Of a stretch of DNA of 64,000 bases, positions 58,591 through 64,000 are shown piece after piece (positions within the stretch are counted from its first letter, which is position 1; each line of letters opens with the position of its first letter). The notes under the pieces were generated by a model that was given only the letters and a program-made list of their open reading frames with translations, was not told where the DNA came from and did no database searches. Source of the stretch: Aralia elata. Its lineage: Eukaryota > Streptophyta > Magnoliopsida > Apiales > Araliaceae. The translations under genes and the position numbers were made by a program. The stretch covers positions 5,270,374 to 5,334,373 of the forward strand of contig CM068383.1 in the NCBI GenBank assembly GCA_034770075.1, written 5' to 3'.

Positions 58591-59713
58591 TTCCCCTCCT
58601 GTACTTTTGATATAAAAAAGAGTTGCATATATTGCACTGTACAAAAATTAGTTTTTGTCCAACAGATACAACTCTTTTGTATTACGATAAACCATATATG
58701 TGATATTATTTGTAAACGTGCTTCTTTGTGTAGCAAACTGTGGGATTTATGTACTTTAGTATTATAGAAAAATGGTTGTTATAGTCTGAGATTTTAATTT
58801 CAATTTGCAAGTTTTTTTTTCTTTAAGAAAATCTTTTTTCCCATCATATATACCAAGTCAGGTTATATGGTAACTTAATTTGTTTCTTTTGCTTTTTCTT
58901 GGACATAGACTAATTAGTACTTTGAACTTTGAAGTATATAGTAACCTAATATTACAAAGAGTATATATGCCACCATTATTCTTAATTATTGTTATGGCAT
59001 GCACCTTATTCTTTTCCAGCAGCAGAAAATGAATTCATTTCAAGTTCGAATTAATTTAGTCTACAATTTTCATCTCATTAAAATGTAAATTTTCATACTT
59101 ATGTGCAGCTTATTTCAATGATACACTTCAATTTAATAATTTTGTGAGCCAATACTTTAAACACGCAAAATATATAGCATTTCATTCTTTCTCAACGACT
59201 CCTATTCCTATGTGTTGAATCCAAATAATTTTTTCTTTTTCCTCCGTGTTACATAAAATAATGCTATTCCCTAAATGATAAAGAAAAAACATTACAGGGT
59301 GATGAATTTATCTAAATGTCCCCACTTTATTAGTTAAGGAAAATTCAGGATAATAATAGTTTTTCCCACAACATTACAGTCGTGAATTAATATTTCTAAT
59401 AGAAAATTAATAATTTGGCTTAGCTTAATACATATCTCCAATCTCCTAATATGCATGGGTATCGTGAGACTGTTACTTGGATTAAATATGTGAGATGGGG
59501 TGGTATCACAATGACAATCATTGAATACCAATTTATTGAATAAATTAAAGTTATACTGGAAGAGTCAAGGCGGTAGTAGGGTATAATAATATACTTAGGG
59601 GTAATGGAAAAAGTATATAAGATATTATTTTACTTCTGTAACATAGTTAATGTTTATTTTTTGAGAAGCTATATATTTTATGGGTTATTTTGTGTGGGAA
59701 ATAAGTTATGTAC
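58591..59713. other. Intergenic AT-rich DNA, nothing assigned
   Basis: No gene or element termini were supported. Base composition is ordinary for the window until about 59580, where cytosine becomes rare on the plus strand. Confidence 0.4.
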
Positions 59714-60941
59714 ATTTTTGGGTGATAGATTAGATTAATATGAGGTGTATGTTATTTTATTATATGTATGTGTTTGTTTTTTGAAAGGATATTTTATAAA
59801 TTATGAAATATAAAATAGTGTTTTTTATGTTTTAGGATTAGTTAAGATTTTTGGGTAAGGTTAATATATATTAATTTTATTTGTTTGTAATTTTGATTTT
59901 TTGTATTTATATTATTGTGTTTAGTTGTAATGAAGTGTGATTAGTTATAGTGTTGTGAATTAATGTTTAATTAAAATAAATATATTTGAATTTTATTATA
60001 TTTTTTTTTTGTTTGAAAATGAGATTTTATAAATTTTTTTATTATTTGATTAGTTTGTAATGTGTGTTGTTATTGATTAATGTTATTTTATTATAAGTGA
60101 TTTAGTTGAATTTTTGAATTATGGTTTTGGTTTGTTTTATTATGATTGTTTTATTTTATTTGATTTTTTAGGGTTTGTAGTTTAATTTTTCTTTCAATAG
60201 TTTTTTGGTTTGAAGTGTTAGATGTTGTATATATATTTAATTAGTATTGTTTGTGAAAATGTGTTTTTTTTGGTGGTGGAAGTTTGATGGTGTTAGTTAA
60301 ATTTTGTTTTATTGATTTTTTTGATTGTTAATTTTATATTTTTATGGTGGTGTTGATTTTGTTATTATTATATGGTTTGTTTTTTTTTTTAATTGATTTA
60401 TATTTATTAATGTTTTAATGGGTTTTGGTTTTTTTTGATTTTTTGTGATTTGTGAATTTTTTATAGATATGTATATTTGTGGTTTTGAATGAGTTTATGA
60501 GTTATGTGATTATTTGGAATATTTTTATTTATTGGTGGAGGGTGTTTTTATAGGTTAATGTAGATATAAAGATGTTTTGTGGTGGGGTTAGGTTGTATTT
60601 GGTTTGATGTTTGTGATAGTGTGGGTTTTTGTTATTTATTGGGATTAAATTATGTGTTATATTGTTATATGTAATTGATGTTGTGGTTTATTGTTGTATT
60701 TGGAATTTTTGTATGTTTAAGAGTGTTTGAATTTTTAGTTTGTTATGGTTGGAAGTTGGGTGGGGATTGAGTGTATTTTTTTGTTTTTTTTGTTTTGTGT
60801 GGTAGGTTTATTGTGGTGGATTGGAGTGTTTTTTTGGTTGGGGTAAGTGGGTTGGGGTGTTTTTTTTGGTGGTGTGTATGTTTTATTGGGGGGTGGGTGG
60901 TGTGATTTGTTTTTAAGTGTTGATTTTTTGAGTTGATTGTG
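59714..60941. other. Cytosine-depleted T/G-rich tract next to the assembly gap
   Basis: In 1228 bases only two cytosines occur on this strand, at 60191 and 60195. The sequence is not a simple repeat and contains all of A, G and T in irregular order, with growing T and G runs toward the gap. It stops exactly at the Ns, and normal composition returns after them. This may be an assembly artefact or a highly strand-asymmetric sequence. Confidence 0.9.
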
Positions 60942-61041
60942 NNNNNNNNNNNNNNNNNNNNNNNNNNNNNNNNNNNNNNNNNNNNNNNNNNNNNNNNNNN
61001 NNNNNNNNNNNNNNNNNNNNNNNNNNNNNNNNNNNNNNNNN
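60942..61041. other. Assembly gap of 100 Ns
   Basis: Exactly 100 N characters, the conventional filler for a scaffold gap of unknown size. Reading frames crossing it have no meaning. Confidence 1.
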
Positions 61042-61595
61042 AGAAATGCATCAACTAAGAGAACTTGCACATATCTAAAATTGGCCACAGACTTCCAAGT
61101 AAGATATGAGGAAGGTTATCGGAAATGTGGGAGTTACTTAGTTGAGGCACGTTTAACGGTGAGACGTCGACCGAAGCCGGGGATAACTTGGAGAGGATGC
61201 TTTTTAATGATTGCTTATAGGAGATTTATGCATATAATCAAAGGTATTCAAAGTTCAGAAAGCTCTGGAGATGATGACCACCATCTAAATTCCATGGGTC
61301 CATAACCAGTGTTTTTCCTATTGAAATTTAGAGGTGCCTTCAATTCTGGGGATCTTTGAGGCCATAGATTGGTCTAACTTGAGTCTACCAAGCGCAAGAG
61401 TGAAGGAGAGTGTTAGTTTCCCAATTTATAAAGAAACAAGACGAATATTCAAAACTGCTCAAACTACAAGGTAGTTTCTATAAGCCTCTCTCTATGAGCC
61501 ATATAAATCAAGTTGTCTATTTCTCTTCTACTATATCACTTCACTTAGTTTCTTTGTTTCATTTTAATAATTATTATTGATGTTTTTTGGTATAC
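61042..61595. other. Unassigned, with a possible coding remnant
   Basis: About 61333-61470 on the plus strand contains a ~45-codon open stretch with ordinary protein composition (LGIFEAIDWSNLSLPSARV and so on). Another open stretch, 61048-61305, is in a different frame. Neither matches a family I recognise, so this may be a decayed gene or transposon edge. Confidence 0.3.
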
Positions 61596-62935
61596 TTTTT
61601 TTTTGATAAAAGAGCACGAATACTTTATTGATTTAGAAAGATGAAAAATACCAATGCATGCCGACGTGACAGGGGGGGGGGGGGGAGAGCGTCCTCTCAA
61701 AAGAAATTAAAGAAAACCCCCGAAGGAATAAAACTTAATATTAAATGAAAACCCCGCCGCTTGTCTCAAGTGGTTTACGGGAGAACTTGGGTCAAGCCGT
61801 AAAACCCGGAAGGTCTTGAATTCCGAACTTCCCACATCCAAAGCCCGCATAGGAGCCACCGGACCGCAGAGCGTAAGGCCTGTTTCGGGAAGCCTTGTTC
61901 GGGGATGGGGAGATTAGTTCGACGCAAGTCGGGATAACTCCAGATATCAACCAAATAAACACTATTAATGAAGCCACCCGCTGCCAATCTCTTGGACAGA
62001 TTGGACAAAGAAATTCCTACCCAAAAACCTCCATTACCTTGAGCCCAAAGCGAAGAAAAGAAAGATAGTGTATCCCAAAGCAACTCAATAATTGTTAAGT
62101 CTGATCGCAAATAATTGTAATATTCCCCTCGAATCCCAAATTCCCCACAACATAAGCAAAACAACGTACATCTCCAAATAACCTCCCATCACATCGGTTT
62201 GGCCCAAAATTTCTTGGCATTTGCATTGGTAAAAGATCCTTCCATTTGAAGAGTGACGTATCCAACTTCTCACCCATCACACTAAACACAACACCACTTA
62301 ACAGAACCCGCCAAGCCATCAAAAACATTGAAGAAATAAATGAGTAATGAGACTCACTATATCCTTCAAACACATAACACACACATTTGGGGATAAAGAT
62401 TTGTAAGGGCCGACGCCTCTGACGCCTGCGTGCATTAGTGTTACGCTGACCAAGAGTTTATGGACCACCTAAAAGCCTTAATTTTTGAAGGAGTTTTTGC
62501 TTTCCAAATATAAGAGGACTAGAGGAAACCAATGAATTGGACGATAACTCAATAAGTAAGTGATTAAAAGAATGGACACAGAGAAGATTCTCGAAGAACC
62601 AAAGCACCAAACACGCCTATCCAAGCACCCAAGAAAAGAAAGCTGAGTTAAGAAGTTGATTCAATAAAGAGAATTTCATCACCGTCTCCCTATCACCTAA
62701 GTTAAGAAAAAAAAATGAAAATCCCACAAAATTGAATCTCCTTCCTTCCAAGTATAAAAGAATGTAGAAATGGGAGAATTATGCTCAGCACGAGAGGGTT
62801 ACAAAAAAGGACGAGAAATATCGAAAGAAAGAGGCGTATCTCCTATCCAAATATCGTCCCCAAAGAACCTGAAATATTCCTATGCAATTAACCACCTTGA
62901 CCAAACAAAACAAGAAACTGAAAGGACCTGGTAAA
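61596..62935 (-). pseudogene. LINE (non-LTR retrotransposon) 3' remnant
   Basis: Read on the minus strand, sequence near 62850 gives GDDIWIGDTPLS, the conserved FWxDxWxGxxPL segment after the LINE RT. About 62320-62400 gives CVLC and HLFLQC across a one-base shift, the zf-RVT zinc-binding region. About 62130 gives a WGIWDSRG segment matching the LWxIWxxRNxRxF motif. Several stops and shifts are present. The 3' end has AATAAAGTATTCGTGC and ATCAAAAAAAAA (A-run at 61596-61604), typical of plant LINE tails. A 14-base G-run at 61672-61685 interrupts the 3' UTR. The 5' part, with endonuclease and RT, is missing, as is usual for LINEs. Confidence 0.7.
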
Positions 62936-64000
62936 AACCCTTTTTGGGGAGACAATTTTCTATTCTTTTACTTTAAATTATTTTTATTCTTTTGTTATTT
63001 TAATATATATTATCTTTTTAGTTATTCTAGTTCCCTCCTTTCTTATTTATATACGCTTCTATATGGGATTCATTTTCAGGCGCTAACTAACAAATTTGGC
63101 ACAAAAGAAGTTGTTGAGTTGAGTTTGATACAATGGAAGTTACTCCCAAGCTTCTAACATATTAAAAGACAACCACCAGAAGTGAAAGGTTTTTTGCATT
63201 AGATGATGGAAGAAATTAACCAGATTATACATATAAAAATATTCTCCACAGAGATATTGTTATGAGATTCATATTCAATTGTCATAAAAATTCATATTTT
63301 TTTGGCATGTTCTTTATTATAAAGAACAAATACTATAAAGTCTAAAACCAAATTCACCACTCATATCCAAGATTTGTAGATGCTACATCAATCTTGCCAA
63401 CCTTGGGTTAGTTTTTGATTTAAAAACTATGTATATTAAGAGCTTATTACAATAGAGATGGCTTATGCCGGGGGGTTATTTTATAAAACAGAGTTTTAAA
63501 TGTAAGAAGATATGTAAAATGTGACTTGTGTTTGGTTGTGTGGAGTTGGGGGGCGGGGTCGGTATTGTGTGGCGGCGGGCGGAGTGGTGGTGGGTGGGTG
63601 TTGTGGTAAGAGAAGCGATAGTAAAGAAGTTAAAAAATATAAAATTAGGATAATGCGGGTAATAAAAATTAGTAATGAGGAAACCCCTTGTTCTAAAAAA
63701 GAGGTTGGCTCCAATGTCTTGTTTTTTTTAAGAGGCCAAAAAAGAGGTTGCTAAAGTTTTTATCAAAACAACTTTAAGCCCTCAGCCGGGGCTCGGGGAA
63801 AAAGAGGCAAAGCCAAAACAAGAGACAATAAGAAGCTTATCAAAATCACCAACCTGTACTATAGATTAAGGCAAAGCCATTGGAAAAAATTGGTTACCTA
63901 TTGCTCCATCTTTTTACCATACCAAAAGATTCATCCTTACGTCCATTCTGATCCATATCAACAGGAGGAAACAGTGTGATGAAATTCATTATTTTCCCAT
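62936..64000. other. Unassigned stretch to the window end
   Basis: No gene is supported. A G-rich segment lies at 63536-63610 (for example GTTGGGGGGCGGGGTCGG) followed by a purine-rich region. An A-rich, partly low-complexity stretch follows. No element termini were recognised. Confidence 0.4.

Noticed and set aside
60735..61305. Open frames crossing the gap
   Set aside because: They are open only because of 100 Ns and a tract without C on the plus strand, which removes most stop-forming contexts on the other strand.
61740..61935. Possible tRNA-derived SINE inside the LINE remnant (segments like GTTCGGAATTCAAGACC)
   Set aside because: The B-box-like segment has no convincing A box, poly-A tail or target duplication.
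63496..63754. Pro/Thr-rich and Gly-rich frames on opposite strands
   Set aside because: Both come from one G-rich low-complexity segment.
1..64000. CRISPR arrays, bacterial operons, ribosome-binding sites, tRNA or rRNA genes
   Set aside because: Nothing of this kind was seen. Tandem repeats here lack unique spacers, and no tRNA cloverleaf or rRNA segment was recognised. A covariance-model scan would be needed to exclude a diverged tRNA.

Overview
The window looks like a repeat-dense euchromatic or pericentromeric stretch of a eudicot plant genome. The signs are AT-rich DNA, several kinds of plant Ty3/gypsy LTR retrotransposon, a CACTA transposon with the plant terminus CACTACAAGAAA, hAT elements with 8-bp target duplications, a Stowaway-like MITE and a plant mobile domain. 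Nothing here identifies the species. Only two host genes are supported. They are paralogues of a small four-helix membrane protein, A at 4384-5434 and B at 54266-54724. The other ~57 kb of named sequence is transposons, their remnants, or unassigned DNA.

Layout. 1-4383: non-coding, with a MITE (960-1517), a perfect 104-bp tandem duplication and other short repeats. 4384-5434: gene A. 6183-35096: a CACTA element with AAT target duplications, holding a stack of later insertions. These are (i) a minus-strand solo LTR (6675-11164) that contains a Pack-hAT (8773-9595) with a captured first exon, and (ii) the 3' end of a truncated plus-strand Tekay-type chromovirus whose LTR (11904-32330) was split by a complete minus-strand Tekay element (14305-31410, duplication TAGGA). 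That Tekay element has one LTR interrupted by a 1.4-kb hAT (14371-15778) and the other by a solo LTR (25844-29508). 35097-38174: mostly unassigned. 38175-46852: another solo LTR, interrupted by a dead CRM-like chromovirus (39352-44817) and by a solo LTR of the gag-only family (45265-45944). 47291-54214: a Tat-like gag-only LTR element, minus strand, with an antisense plant-mobile-domain pseudogene. It lies just upstream of gene B. 55022-58590: a rearranged LTR element whose terminal repeats are inverted. 59714-60941: a tract almost free of cytosine, ending at a 100-N gap (60942-61041). 61596-62935: a LINE 3' remnant on the minus strand.

Removing the three large insertions puts genes A and B about 4.3 kb apart, so they were probably a tandem pair driven apart by transposons. 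All reverse transcriptases seen are broken or truncated. The longest intact element reading frames are the gag of the gag-only element, the gag-protease of the Tekay element, and an extra coiled-coil ORF upstream of that gag.

The strongest unexplained signal is inside the 1.4-kb hAT. It carries an array of about ten units that each pair a motif like the plant snRNA-gene upstream sequence element with a TATA box 32-33 nt downstream. Units point in both directions away from a central point.
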